Positions 33,379 to 46,000 of a DNA stretch of 64,000 bases are shown piece by piece. Every line of letters starts with the position of its first letter. Positions within the stretch are counted from its first letter, which is position 1. Source of the DNA: CAYXZQ01 sp963717515 (lineage in GTDB: Archaea; Nanobdellota; Nanobdellia; Woesearchaeales; DSVV01); the NCBI GenBank assembly GCA_963717515.1, contig OY970338.1:1054001-1118000 (forward strand), in the 5' to 3' direction. Made by a program: the position numbers and the translations under genes. The notes beneath the pieces were generated by a model. It ran no database searches. It saw only the letters and a list, made by a program, of their open reading frames with translations, and was not told where the DNA came from.

Positions 33379-33592
33379 TACTTACATATATAGACTAAAA
33401 TACAAAATTATATATAGGAATACTTACATGAATAGAAAATAAAGTATGCTTTTTCTTACATATATAGGATTACTTACATATACAGACCAGAATACAAAAT
33501 TATATATAGGGATACTTACATAAACAGAGGCAAAATCATAAAAATCGATTTACATACTTACAGATACATAAAAAAATACTTACATATACAGT
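33379..33592 (+). promoter_or_regulatory. Array of seven TACTTACATATACAG-like sites
   Basis: Seven same-orientation copies of a ~15-bp motif begin at 33379, 33421, 33453, 33471, 33513, 33555 and 33577. The consensus is T-A-C-T-T-A-C-A-T-A-t-A-c-A-G; copies 3 and 6 are the most diverged. Spacings are 42, 32, 18, 42, 42 and 22 bp, mostly whole helical turns, so bound proteins would mostly lie on one DNA face. The last copy ends 4 bases before the HTH1 ATG. An operator array for HTH1 or another regulator is the simplest reading. Confidence 0.75.
33399..33510 (+). repeat. Duplicated TATA-bearing 20-mer 92 bp apart
   Basis: The same 20 bases occur at 33399-33418 and 33491-33510. Both copies contain ATTATATATAGG, a TATA-like box, and both are followed by the TACTTACAT motif. 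The upstream operator region therefore grew by duplication of a unit carrying both promoter and operator. Confidence 0.7.
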
Positions 33593-33596
33593 AAAA

Positions 33597-34097
33597 ATGA
33601 ACTACAGTTTGAGCGACATCAGGAAAGACAGGGATTTTTCAAGATCAAAGGAGGCTGCTAAAGAGCTTTCTGAAAAATATGAGGTTGACCTGGTCAGGCT
33701 CTTTGAGCTTGTGAGCGAGAAGGACATACTGATACCTACTTCTGTATTCATAAAGGAACTGAGCGCGCTTGAGACAATCTCGCGATACCTGCATGAAAAT
33801 ATAGGCATGGGCTTCAAGAGGATTGCGGTCCTGATGAACAGGAGCGAGAAGACCATCTGGCAGGCATACAATCATTCCCTGAGAAAATATCAGAAGAAGC
33901 TTGCTGTCTCAGGCACAAAATACCTCATTCCGCTGTCTGTATTTGCAGACAGGAGATTCTCAAACCTTGAAGCCATGGTGGCGTTCATCAAGACCAGATA
34001 CAGTCTCAAGTTCTCTGAGATAGCCGGGATATTGCATCGCGACCAGAGGACGATATGGACTGTCTATAATCGAGCAAAGAATAAGGGGGCCCTATGA
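33597..34097 (+). CDS. Double helix-turn-helix protein HTH1, putative regulator of giant 1
   Basis: The 166-aa protein has two related ~75-residue halves, each ending in an HTH. Half 1 has LIPTSVFIKELSALETISRY and FKRIAVLMNRSEKTIWQAYN; half 2 has LIPLSVFADRRFSNLEAMVAF and FSEIAGILHRDQRTIWTVYN. The T-I-W-x-x-Y-N pattern is the likely recognition helix in both. The N-terminal ~30 residues are helical. A paralogue of the same layout lies at 48297. I know of no characterised family. The stop overlaps the ATG of giant 1 (CTATGA), so both are translated from one mRNA, and a phased operator array precedes it. Function as transcriptional regulator is inferred. Confidence 0.78.
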   Translation: MNYSLSDIRKDRDFSRSKEAAKELSEKYEVDLVRLFELVSEKDILIPTSVFIKELSALETISRYLHENIGMGFKRIAVLMNRSEKTIWQAYNHSLRKYQKKLAVSGTKYLIPLSVFADRRFSNLEAMVAFIKTRYSLKFSEIAGILHRDQRTIWTVYNRAKNKGAL

Positions 34098-37000
34098 AAG
34101 GCATATTGACCAGGAAACAGAGGATCAGGGAATCCATAAGGAAGGTCAATGAATACAGGGCAGCCCTTCTTGCGCAGAAAGAGTTCTTCGACGAGAGTTA
34201 TTTCAACCATAAGCTGAAGGAGTATGAAGTTTTCATCTCACGAAAAGAGGAGGAATTGAAGGGAACCCGCAGAAGGGACAGGAAGAGGCTGCAATTTTCC
34301 ATGGCTGCAGCAATATTCATGCTCCTGTTGGCCTCAATATTCCTATTCAAACCATCTTACCTGGGGTTTGTCACACATGAATATCTCAATGAAGAGGCAG
34401 GTAATGTGACTGGCCTTCCATCTGGACTGAGCTATGCAAATGAGATGTCAGCAGTGCCTGTAGGTAATGCAATGCTGAATGTCACTGACAATGCCACAGG
34501 TAACATGACCCTTATACCTTCTGAGACAGGGCTATCAAATGGAACAAGCCAGCTCCATCACAGAACTGGTTCTGGATATGTCAACGAGGATGGGGCAGGA
34601 AATACAAGCATCAACATCATGACAAATGTTTCGATTGTGAACACAAGCCAGGGGAATGCATCACTGCAGAATGATACTGAGCAGAACATCACAGAAAACC
34701 CCAACCAATCTGCCGGGAATATGAGTGCAGAAAACGTTTCAGAAAACTTCACCCCGCCTATAGAAAGCATCACCCCTGAAAACACCTCGGCCCAGGAGAA
34801 TCTATCACAGCCTCTAATGGATGTTTCAAGTGTTTTTACGAACCTGCCGCCGTCAGGCTCTGTGCCTGCGCTGGAGATGGAGCCCAACATGGTGCTTACG
34901 CTTGCCCTCGACTCTTATTTCACCGACGCAGAACCCCTTTCCTATTCAGTCGATGAGAACGATCATCTTGCTGTATCTGTCGACGGCAACATCCTCAACA
35001 TAATATCAGGGAATGAAACTGGCAATTTCACAGTGCTGTTGTATGTCTCTGACGGGTTCAACCTTGTCGCCTCTGCTGTGAATGTCGAAGTTATTGGGCC
35101 TGTGGTGAAAGTCCCAACTTCAGGGCTGAACATCATAAAGGGGCTCAACCTCAGCCTGGAAAAGAGGAACATTGATTCCAGGTTCGGCGTGCAGGTCAAA
35201 AAGCTCGAAAAAGTGGGGAACTTGTTTGAGCTTGGGTTCGACAAGCAGGGCAGCCATGTGGACCTCAAAGGACTCATAAATATCTCAGATATCAAGAACA
35301 TCAGGGTTGACAATGTCAAGAGCATTAAGGTCATGGGCAGGCAGTTTCCTATGGGCACTTCTGTTGTTTCACTCAACCACATAAATATCACAGGTGCAGA
35401 GGTCAGCCTGGAGAAGAGCGGACCTGTAAATGCAATCGTCAAATGCTCCGACTATGACCTTGATGCAGGAGCTTGTTCTGAATGGGTACCGACCAATATC
35501 AGCTTCACAGACAACGGCACCCATATAACATTCAATGTGACTTCATTCTCTGGCTATGGCGGAGCTTACATCACCATAATCAATGTCCAGAGCTACCCTA
35601 TGGTGGGCGGTAATTGGACAGTAAGGTTCAACACGACAGGTGTCGCGAATCTTACCATCACAACCATAAATAGGACCACATTCGGCAATTCGGCTCCTGA
35701 TGACCTCGAGTGGCTGCAGCTCAGGTGCGATGACCAGGTGTTAAATGCCTCTTTCAATGGCACACATGTATTCTATCCGGACTGGAACTGCTCTGGCATC
35801 GGAAAGCAGATAGTCCATGTCATGACAGAAGGCTCCCACCACCAGATGTTCACGTTCGGAAACGAGACTGCCTTTGCCAACAACTATGCGCATTCAGGCA
35901 ATGTCTACAACTGCACGAGCTGCGCTGACTGCACCAGTGCGATCGCTGATGCGAGCGCAGGAGACATTGTCAGACTCACCCAGAACGTCTCGACTACTGT
36001 CACCTGTATCAACCTTGCAGGAAAACAGGATATCACTTTCGACTGCCTGGGCCATAAGATGACAGGAGATGATGGTGACAGTGGGATTAGCTATGGAATT
36101 TCAGGTGTCAATAATGTGACTATCAAAAACTGTGTAATATATAACTTTGACAGGGGGCTCAATTTTGTTGACGCTGATTATGTCACGCTTGCAAATCTCT
36201 CATTCATTTCGACAGAATCATACGCACTATTCATGTTAAGCAATGACAATTACTGGGATGCGACTAACCTGACATTCACTAATAACCATGGCCAAAACCT
36301 GGATATGAGGGATTCCACACATAACAGGTTTTCAGGATATGTAGCGACCAATACTCGTCATACGGGACTGCGGCTTTCGCAGAATGACTACAACAACTCT
36401 TTCGAGGATGTGTACATAAACAGGATAACGGTAACAGGCTATTCAGGGGTGTTTGTAGGCTCAAGCTCTGACTACAACAATTTCACTAACATCCATGTCA
36501 ATGATGTCGCCGGAGGCAACGGCATTTATTTCAGCCAGTCAGACCACAATATTCTCGACGGCGCCAATGTGAACAATGCCGATTATTCCAGCAACGACGG
36601 TGTTGGAATTTTGTTCTGGCATGCAGATGACACAATCATCCGGAATGTGTGGGTCAATGATACAGAATACCAGGGCATCAAGTTCTGGGAAGGCTCTGAC
36701 AACAACCAGTTATTCAATTTCAGCATAGGCTATGCTCAGGATCTTGGCATGGAGATACACGAGTACGGCGGATCCACGCCCAACCTCAACAACACCATAA
36801 CAGGTGGTGTGATACACGACTGCGACGATGACGGCTTCCTTGCATGGACAAGGCCGGTCCGTATGTCCGATGTGGTTTCTTACAACAATACAGGCAATGG
36901 CTTTACTATCCAGGAAGCCTATGGTTGTGATGTATCAAATCTGACTGCATATGGAAATTCACAAGATGGCATCTACTTCCTTGATACTTCAAATTCCAAT

Positions 37001-40000
37001 CTCACTGGTCTCAATTCATACGGTAATTTTGAGTACGGGTTCCGCATGTTCGGTAATGATTATGATAACACAGTGAAGGATTCAAGGTTCACCGGCAACA
37101 GCCAGGCTGGAATATATCTTATGACTGATGGCTCATACACCTATGACAACTATTATCTCAATAATTTTTTCAACAATACCGTGAATGTGGACTGTGATTA
37201 TGATGGTTCAGGCCATACAGGCTTCTGGAACACGAGCCTTGACTGCGGCGCAGGGCCTAACATTGTTGGCGGAAACTGCATGGGTGGCAATTACTGGGCC
37301 GACCCTTCAGGGACTGGATGGAGCCAGACCTGCGACGATGATGACGGAAACGGCATATGCGACGACCAGTATGACATCCTGACAGACAACACCGATTATC
37401 TTCCCCTGGTCTTTCAGCCGGCCTATAACTTGTCGATTACAGACCCTACGACCTCAAGCCCTGTATCTGTCCTTTCTTTTGAAAATATAACAATCACGTT
37501 CAATATGACTAGTGATTCGGGAAGCGAGATCACATCTGGAGTGTCTGTCATCAATGTCACGATCGGCGGGGTCGATGCACCTGTTATTGGCACAGGAGGG
37601 GCTGTAAATGTTCAGTTCCGTAACTATTCTTCTAATTTCTCTAATAGTGCTTCAAGCCTGACTGTATCAAAACCAAGCGGGACTGTTGAAGGAGATTTGC
37701 TTGTTGCCTGGTTGACCCATGATGATGCTGGTACACTTAGTGATGCGAGTGCACCTGATGGAAGTTGGACCCAGATGGCATATCCCGGAACCATTTCTGC
37801 ATTTGATTCTCATTCATGGTATAAGACTGCAAGTGACAGTGAACCGTCTACGTATACATTTTCACAGACATCCGGCAGTGCAAATGACATAATCCTGCAT
37901 GTGGCTGCCTTTTATAACACTCTTGGCATCGGGACTTGGACATTGGAAGACTCCTTATGGAATTTCTCTGGCAATACCATTGCAAAAGATACTATCACTG
38001 TCACTGGTGTCGATGATGGTGTGTTGGTTGTCGGCTTCGGAAATGATGGTGCCAGGACTGTATCAAGTGCTCCGGCAGGCATGACGAAAATCAGGACCAG
38101 CGGGGCAGCAGGTTGTGATGATACTGTAGCTTCTGCTTCACAGGCATCATATTATCAGCTGCTCGATGCAGGAGTTGTAAGCAAATCTTTGACCTGGAGT
38201 GCTGTAGATGAAGGGTCAGCCATGGCCGGTTTCTTCTCATGGGATGATTCAGGACAATTGGCATACGTCTCCGGGGTCGGCTGGCAGGTCAATGTGACTG
38301 TCCCTGATTTGTCAATCGGTCTAAAGGACCTGTATGTAAATGCGAGCTATAATGGCATTTCTTCCTCAGATACGCAAACTAATGCAGTCAATTATGGGGT
38401 TGGAGGAGGAGTCTACTACGCCCCAATTGATACGACAACAGCACAATATCAAGTTAATGGCTCTGTCAACAGCACTGTTGATAATGGAAGCATCTATTCA
38501 GAAAGCCAGGTAATCAACTTCACCCATCCGACATGGGGAAAGAGATTGTCCCTGCTCGGCCGTTTTTCTGATTCGGATGTCAATCTGACGAGCCTGAAGA
38601 TTTACGCATCGACGACAAAGACCGCAGTCGACCTGACAGGCGTCATAGGAACAGGGGACAACCACACGATTTTCGTCCCAAGAGTCTATGATGAGGGAGT
38701 CTATGTCTGCCCAGATGCGAGCAACCTTGACGGGGTGAACAAGAGCTGCCTTAACCTGATTAATTTTACGCAGCAGGAAGCAGTGGCTGGTACCTGGAGA
38801 GACGGGGTCTATGCAAAGACCGAGGGAAGCTATTTCAGGATAGAGAACCTCACTGGCTCAGGTGGCGGAGATGATGGTTCTCCTCCTAGGATCAGCTTCG
38901 TCCTGCCGACACCTGACGACGGCTCGACACAGGCAGAGCCATATGTAGAAATCAACGTATCGATAAATGAATCAACGCTCGACGAGTTCATATGGAACTG
39001 GAACGGCACGAACTATACAATCATGGATGATTCTTTAGTTGGAATGTGGAATTTTGATAATGTGAGTGCTTTGGGTGAGAATGACACGTTGGTTAAGGAT
39101 GTAAGTGGGAATGGCAATGATGGTACATGCAACCTTGCGAGTGGTTATTGTCCGACATTTACTAGTTCAGGGAAGTATAATGGGGCATATGATTTTGATG
39201 GTGTAGATGATTATGTGCAGTATTCAAACTTTAATTATGTTGGAAGTGATGGAACAGTTACAATATCTGTTTGGGTTAATCTTGAAAGTTTGACAGATGA
39301 TGGGGGAATTGTTGATATAGCACCTCAGGCACAGAGCAATGCGTTTAAGTTAGGCCTTGATGCAAGCAACAATATAATGATACAGACTAATTTTGGAGAC
39401 TCTCCGGGAGGGAGTGTTATCTTTATTAATTCTCCCTCTTTGGGTACCTGGTATCATTATGTTGGGGTTTATAATGGGACTAATTTAATTGCTTATGTTG
39501 ATGGAGTTCTTGCTAACTCTGATGTGCTCACTGGACCCTCTTCAGCATCTGTGCCAGTCACGATTGGTGATGACACTGATGGTGCTAATAGATTTCTCAA
39601 CGGCTCAATAGACGAAGTCCGCATCTACAACCGCGCATTGTCAGCTTCGGAAGTCCAGGAGCTTTACATGAGCAACCTGAACAAATACGACACGGACAAG
39701 TGGTCCTTCTACATCAACCAGACAAAGAACGCGACTGATTTATTAGATGACGGGACATACACATATCAGGGGTTTGCAAAGGATACAAGCGATAATTGGA
39801 ACCAGACAGAGATCAGGTGGATAACGATTGGTGAATTGCCTCTGGATATGACACTCAACTCACCTGCCAATGCATCCACAGTCAACAATTCCCATGTACT
39901 CCTTAATGCTACAGTCACGGATGCTGATGATGACCTGATGACAGCTAGGCTCTATAGCTATTACTCAGATGAAATCAACGCAAGCGAAGAGACCGGGCTC

Positions 40001-43000
40001 GTCGGGCTATGGCATTTCGACAATGACTCGTCCATGGGAGAGAATGATGCCAATATCTACGACTGGAGCGGAAACGGAAATGACGGGTCAGTCATGGGGT
40101 GGAATATTACAACAGCAAACGGAAAATTCAGGAAGGCGATGCAGTTTGACGGAGCCGATGATTACATTGATGCAGGAAACAGCAGCAGCCTCAGTATGAC
40201 AAACGCAATCACTGTCTCAGCATGGGTCTATCCCCTTGGGGCAAATGATGTTTGGGACAAAGTAATAAGCAAAGGGGAGCAGACGTGGGGATTGGAGCTA
40301 AGAACAGACCTCGATACTTACGGGTTCACTGTTTATGATACTGATTACAGAGTCGCTTATGGGGGGAATTACACAATAGGCAGATGGACCCATCTTGTAG
40401 GGACTTTTAACGGCAGCACGGTGAAGATTTATGTCAACGGTAAATTGTCAGAAAACACAACAACTGCAACTGCCATCGCCAATCCCGGCCAATATGATCT
40501 GGATATCGGAAGGAACTCGGCAGGCAACCAATATTCAAATGCGGTAATCGACGAGGTCGCAATCTACAACCGCTCGCTTTCAGCCCAGGAGATCAAGCGC
40601 CTCTACGACAAGGGCAGGTACAAGCTGCTTTATTCCGGCAAGGATTTATCAGATGGTGAGGAGATAGATTACAACCTGACATCCATGCCCCTGTCTGTCC
40701 AGGATGGCATGGTGCTTCTCATGCACTTCGACAACGACAGCTCGATGGGAGAAGACAACACGCATGTATATGATTGGACAGGGATGGGCAACAACGGGAC
40801 TGCACAAGATTATAATGCCTCTAATTCAGATGGAGACACACCGCCACTTTATAAGATTTCTGCAGGAAAATTCGGTGGAGGATTTACATTTGATGGTGTT
40901 GATGATTATATATCAACCAATGGCGAACTCATAGCCAATGAGGTAACTTTTTCATTGATGGCCTGGATCAATTTATCAAGCAGCAATGGAACAAACAAGG
41001 GGATATATGGCGAAGGTGCAACAGGTTCAAGTACGCCAAAAGCACTCTTGGATATTGACGGAAGCTTGAGCTCAACTCCTGGCCTGGTAGAATATTTCCA
41101 CCGATCTGCAGGGAATACCATGCAGGCTTATTCAACAGTCAGAGTTGATGATGGAATTTATCACCTTGTGACAGTAGTCCGGATTAATATAAGTGCTGTG
41201 AAGATTTATGTTGACGGGATAGATAGGACCAATCAGACTCTCATAGCCTCTCCTACTGCGCTTGCCGTCAACAAGTTCAGCATAGGGTCTTATGTGGTTG
41301 CTGGAACAAGACTTGATTATTTCAACGGCACAATCGACGAGGTGGCGATCTGGAACCGATCTCTGTCTGCTGCTGAAGTCCAGGCGCTCTATGAGCTCGG
41401 CAACGGCAGGTATTACTGGAAAGGCAATGTCAGCGACGGGACTTCATCAGCTGAGTCTGATACCTGGTGGTTTGAGCTGAACATATCCGACACGACACCG
41501 CCGGCAATCTCCTTTGTCAAGCCGACACCTCCAAACGCTACCATAACAACAAACACATCTGTAATCGTGAATGTCTCGATCAACGAATCAAATCTTGATG
41601 AGTTCATCTGGAACTGGAACGGGACGAACTACACGGTCATGGATGACTCATTGGTGTTGATGATGAATTTTGACAATGTCTCATCTTTGGGAGAGAATGA
41701 TACTTATGTTGTTGATGTGAGTGGTAATGGGAATGATGGGGTTGTTTATGGGGGGAACACAACAACTCCAAATGGAAAGTATGGCAGAGGGATGCAGTTT
41801 GATTCAATTGATGACTTTGTTCTTGTGCAAGATAATTCAAGTTTGGATATAACCGGTGAAGTGACTATTTCAGCATGGATATATATGAATGCCCTCCCCA
41901 ATGCTGGTGACTGGGTTTCGATAGCCGGAAAAGGTGATAATCTTGGTCCTGACTGGAATTATTATATCGGGGTGTATGCGCTTCCTGGCACAGGCGAGAC
42001 TGAGCTGGAATTTGCGTATACAGACCCTGGTCTTGAGTTTGAAATTTCCACTTCGGATCTTCAGGTTGGAACCTGGTATCATGTTGTCTCAACATATGAT
42101 GATGATTCAGACACTATCAATCTTTATGTTAACGGGCAACTACAGCCAGATGACGGTGGAGCTTCTTCAGGCAGCATCTCAGAAAATGATTATCCGCTTG
42201 GCATCGGAGTCTTAAGAGAAAATGATGGTTTATGGGATTGGGGATATTTTAAGGGTACAATCGACGAAGTCCAAGTCTACAATCGAGCTTTGTCAGCAGA
42301 AGAGATTCAAGAGTTGTATATGTCAAATCTGAACAAGTACGCCCCGGACAAATGGTCGTTCTACATCAACCAGACCAAGAACACGACAGCTGGGCTTGAC
42401 AACGGGACATATACTTATCAGGCATTCGCAAAAGACGAGGCAGGGAATACGAACCAGACAGAGATCAGGTGGATAACGATTGGTGAATTGCCTCTGGATA
42501 TGACACTCAACTCACCTGCCAATGCATCGACAGTCAACAATTCCCATGTACTCCTTAATGCAACAGTCACGGATGCTGATGATGACCTGATGACAGCTAG
42601 GCTCTATAGCTATTACTCAGATGAAATCAACGCAAGCGAAGAGACAGGGCTTGTCGGGCTCTGGCATTTTGATAATGATAGCTCGGTCGGCGAATCCGAT
42701 ACTCATGTGTATGATTGGAGTGGTAATGGTAATGATGGGGTTGTCACCGGTTCTATATGGACTGATTCAGGCAAATTTAAGGGAGCATATAAGTTTGACG
42801 GGAGCGATGATTCCATTGATACAGGTTATATGAGTTCATTGAACAATCTGGGCGAGATAACAATAGCAGCGTGGGTAAAACACGATTCATTAACAGATGA
42901 TGATATGATTGTAGCAAACTATAATGGAAGTGATACTAATGGATTTATCCTTTTCAGGAATGAAGACCAAAGTGCCGGTGCCGTATGTTCCCATCTTGTA

Positions 43001-46000
43001 GATTGTTATAAATTTCAGTTGAGCAGCGGGGGCCATACAGTTTATTTTAATACAAATAATAGAACCTCTATTGCAGGAGAATGGACCTTTATAACAGCTG
43101 TATTTAGGGGGCAAAGCCAAGCTGAAATATGGATAAATGGGGTGAATCAAAGCGGATGCTTAGATAATTCTGAAGGAATGATTTCAGACACAGGAGATTC
43201 ACCGACAAATTTCACTGTTGGCTCTAGTGATGCATTAGGTTCCAGTTTTCAATTCAATGGCTCACTTGATGAAATAGCAATCTACAACCGCTCGCTCTCT
43301 TCCCAGGAAGTCAAGAGATTGTACGACAAGGGCAGGTACAAGCTGCTGTATTCAGGCTCGGGGCTTTCGAACGGCACAGAGATCGACTACAACCTTACAT
43401 CGATGCCCCTCTCTGTCCAGGATGGCATGGTGCTTCTCATGCACTTCGACAATGACTCAGGCTACGGAGAAAGTGACGGTTTAGGCGGGAATGTCTATGA
43501 TTTCTCAGGCACAGGGAACAATGGTACGATGGGAAACGGTACAACCGGAACTGATCCAACTTTCAACAACTCAGCCGGAAAGTTCGGAGGGGGATTACAG
43601 TTTGATGGGCAAGACGATCAAGTCGAATTTCCAACCATCCTAAACAACGAGGCAGAGATTACAATGAGTGTTTGGGTTTACCCCAAGTTGACCGATTCAT
43701 TCAGCACAATAGTATACCATGGTGATAATGGCGAAGTAGCCATGGAAGCAACAGATAATACCTATCAGATAAGCATAAAACTGTCCGATGATAATTGGTA
43801 CGGGATAGGCACGCCAGTACAACCAAACAAATGGTCAAACATAGTAGGAACATGGAAAAAGGGTGACTCTATACAATTGTATATCGATGGCAATCGAATA
43901 AACTATTCCTCTGTTCCAGATCTATTCCTCTATGACCCAGGAATAACGTATCTGTCCTCAATAGGCACATGGGCAAGAGGAGTGTTTGGAGGGTACTTTA
44001 ATGGCACAATCGACGAGGTCGCAATCTGGAACCGATCTCTGTCTGCTGCTGAAGTCCAGGCGCTCTATGAGCTCCAGAACGGCAGGTATTACTGGAAAGG
44101 CAATGTCAGCGACGGAACTGATTCAACCGAGTCTGACACATGGTGGTTCGAGCTCAACAAACCTGACATAATAAACCCGGCCATATCGTTCGTGAAACCG
44201 ACTCCGGCAAACGGCACAACTACTTCCAACACATCAGTCCAGATAAATGTATCAATCAATGATTCGGACCTCAATGAATTCATCTGGAACTGGAATGGAA
44301 CAAATTACACTGTAAAGAACAACAGCCTTGTTGGAATGTGGAACTTTGATAATGTTTCAGCTTTAAGCGAGTCTACTGGATATCTCGGAACAGTTGTTGA
44401 TGTTTCAGGCAATGGGAATAACGGAACTTTAGGGAATGCAACAGCCGGAACCAATCCTACATGGACCTCAAGCGGGAAGTATGGAGGGGCATTCAGTTTT
44501 GATGGCGTGAATGATTTTATTGAACTTGGAACAGGGCCATTATCTTTTGTCCAATCAAACAGCCCATTCACGATTTCATTATGGGCAAAAGCAAAAGATT
44601 CAAATCAGAGCAGGATTTTATTTTCAAAGCAGGGGGCAATCACAATCTGGATTTCAAACCACCATTTTATTTTTTCATTGTATAATACCACTGTTGGATT
44701 TAAGTATACAACAGATACCAAAACAGTCCAGATTAATGAATGGACTCATTTGACTGCTGTTTACAACGGAACGGAATTATTGTTTTATAGAGATGGGATT
44801 TTTCAGGGATCAGACTCGTGTCCTGAAGGAGTTTATAATTATACTGGATATGATACTTACGTTGGAATTATTTCCCCCTTTGGTTATCCTTCCAGCTATT
44901 TTTTCAATGGATCGATAGATGAGGTCAGAATATACAATACTAGCCTTTCAGCATCGGAAGTGCAAGAGCTGTACATGTCCAACCTGAACAAGTATGATAC
45001 TGACAAATGGTCATTTTATGCAAATCAAAGCGTGAGAGATGGAACTTATACTTACCAGGCGTTCGCAAAGGATGAGGCAGGAAACAGGAACCAGACTGAG
45101 GAGAGGACGATAAATGTTGAGGTGGCTCCTTCAGTGTCTCTTGATTCACCTCTCGATAATTGGTATGTCAATGACACTATTGTTTTTGATTGTGATGCGA
45201 CTGATGATACCTCATTGAAGAATGCTTCCTTGTATGATAATTTCTCTGGTGCGTGGGCCTTGGAGCAGACCTCTGATATCAGAGGGATATCCAACAGCTC
45301 AAAATGGATTGTTTCAGGTTTTTCGAATGAGAAGTCATTTGTCTGGAACTGCTATGCATGTGATTCCTCAGGCAATTGCGGATGGGGAATCTCAAACAGG
45401 ACATTGACTGTTGATTTGATCGGGCCGTCGGTGGAATTTGTTCCGCCGACACCGGAGAGCACAAATGTAACAAATGAAAATCATGTATATGTGAATGTCT
45501 CTGCAAGCGATGCCAGCTATAATCTCTCAACATTTGTTGACTGGAACGATTCATTGGTCGGGTGGTGGAGATTAGAGCAGGGCAATGGGACTTATTTTGC
45601 CGACACTTCGAGTCATGGAAACTACGGAACATGCAACATGACAGGCCTGGGCTGTCCTAATGTTACAACAGGAATTAGAGGAAAGGCCTATGAGTTCGAC
45701 GGTGAGAATGATTTTATCGAGGTGAATGATTCAGATGAATTGACATTATCGGATGGTTTTACGATTGCACTTTGGATAAGGCCGAAAATCGTCCAGAATG
45801 ATGCACAGTTGGTAATTAAGTGGAATGACCCTAACATGTTTGAATATCATCTTGCAATTTTATCAGGGAAGATTGCCTTGAGTTTAAATGGCGATTATCC
45901 GTCTACTGTCAACGGCACAACCCAGATCCCAGCAGGGAAATGGAGTTTCATAACTGCTACATGGGATACTGCCAATGCTTCTGTTTATTATGATGGTGTT

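Noticed and set aside
33379..33592. Possible CRISPR array
   Set aside because: The repeated unit is only ~15 bp, spacings are irregular, and no cas genes are nearby.
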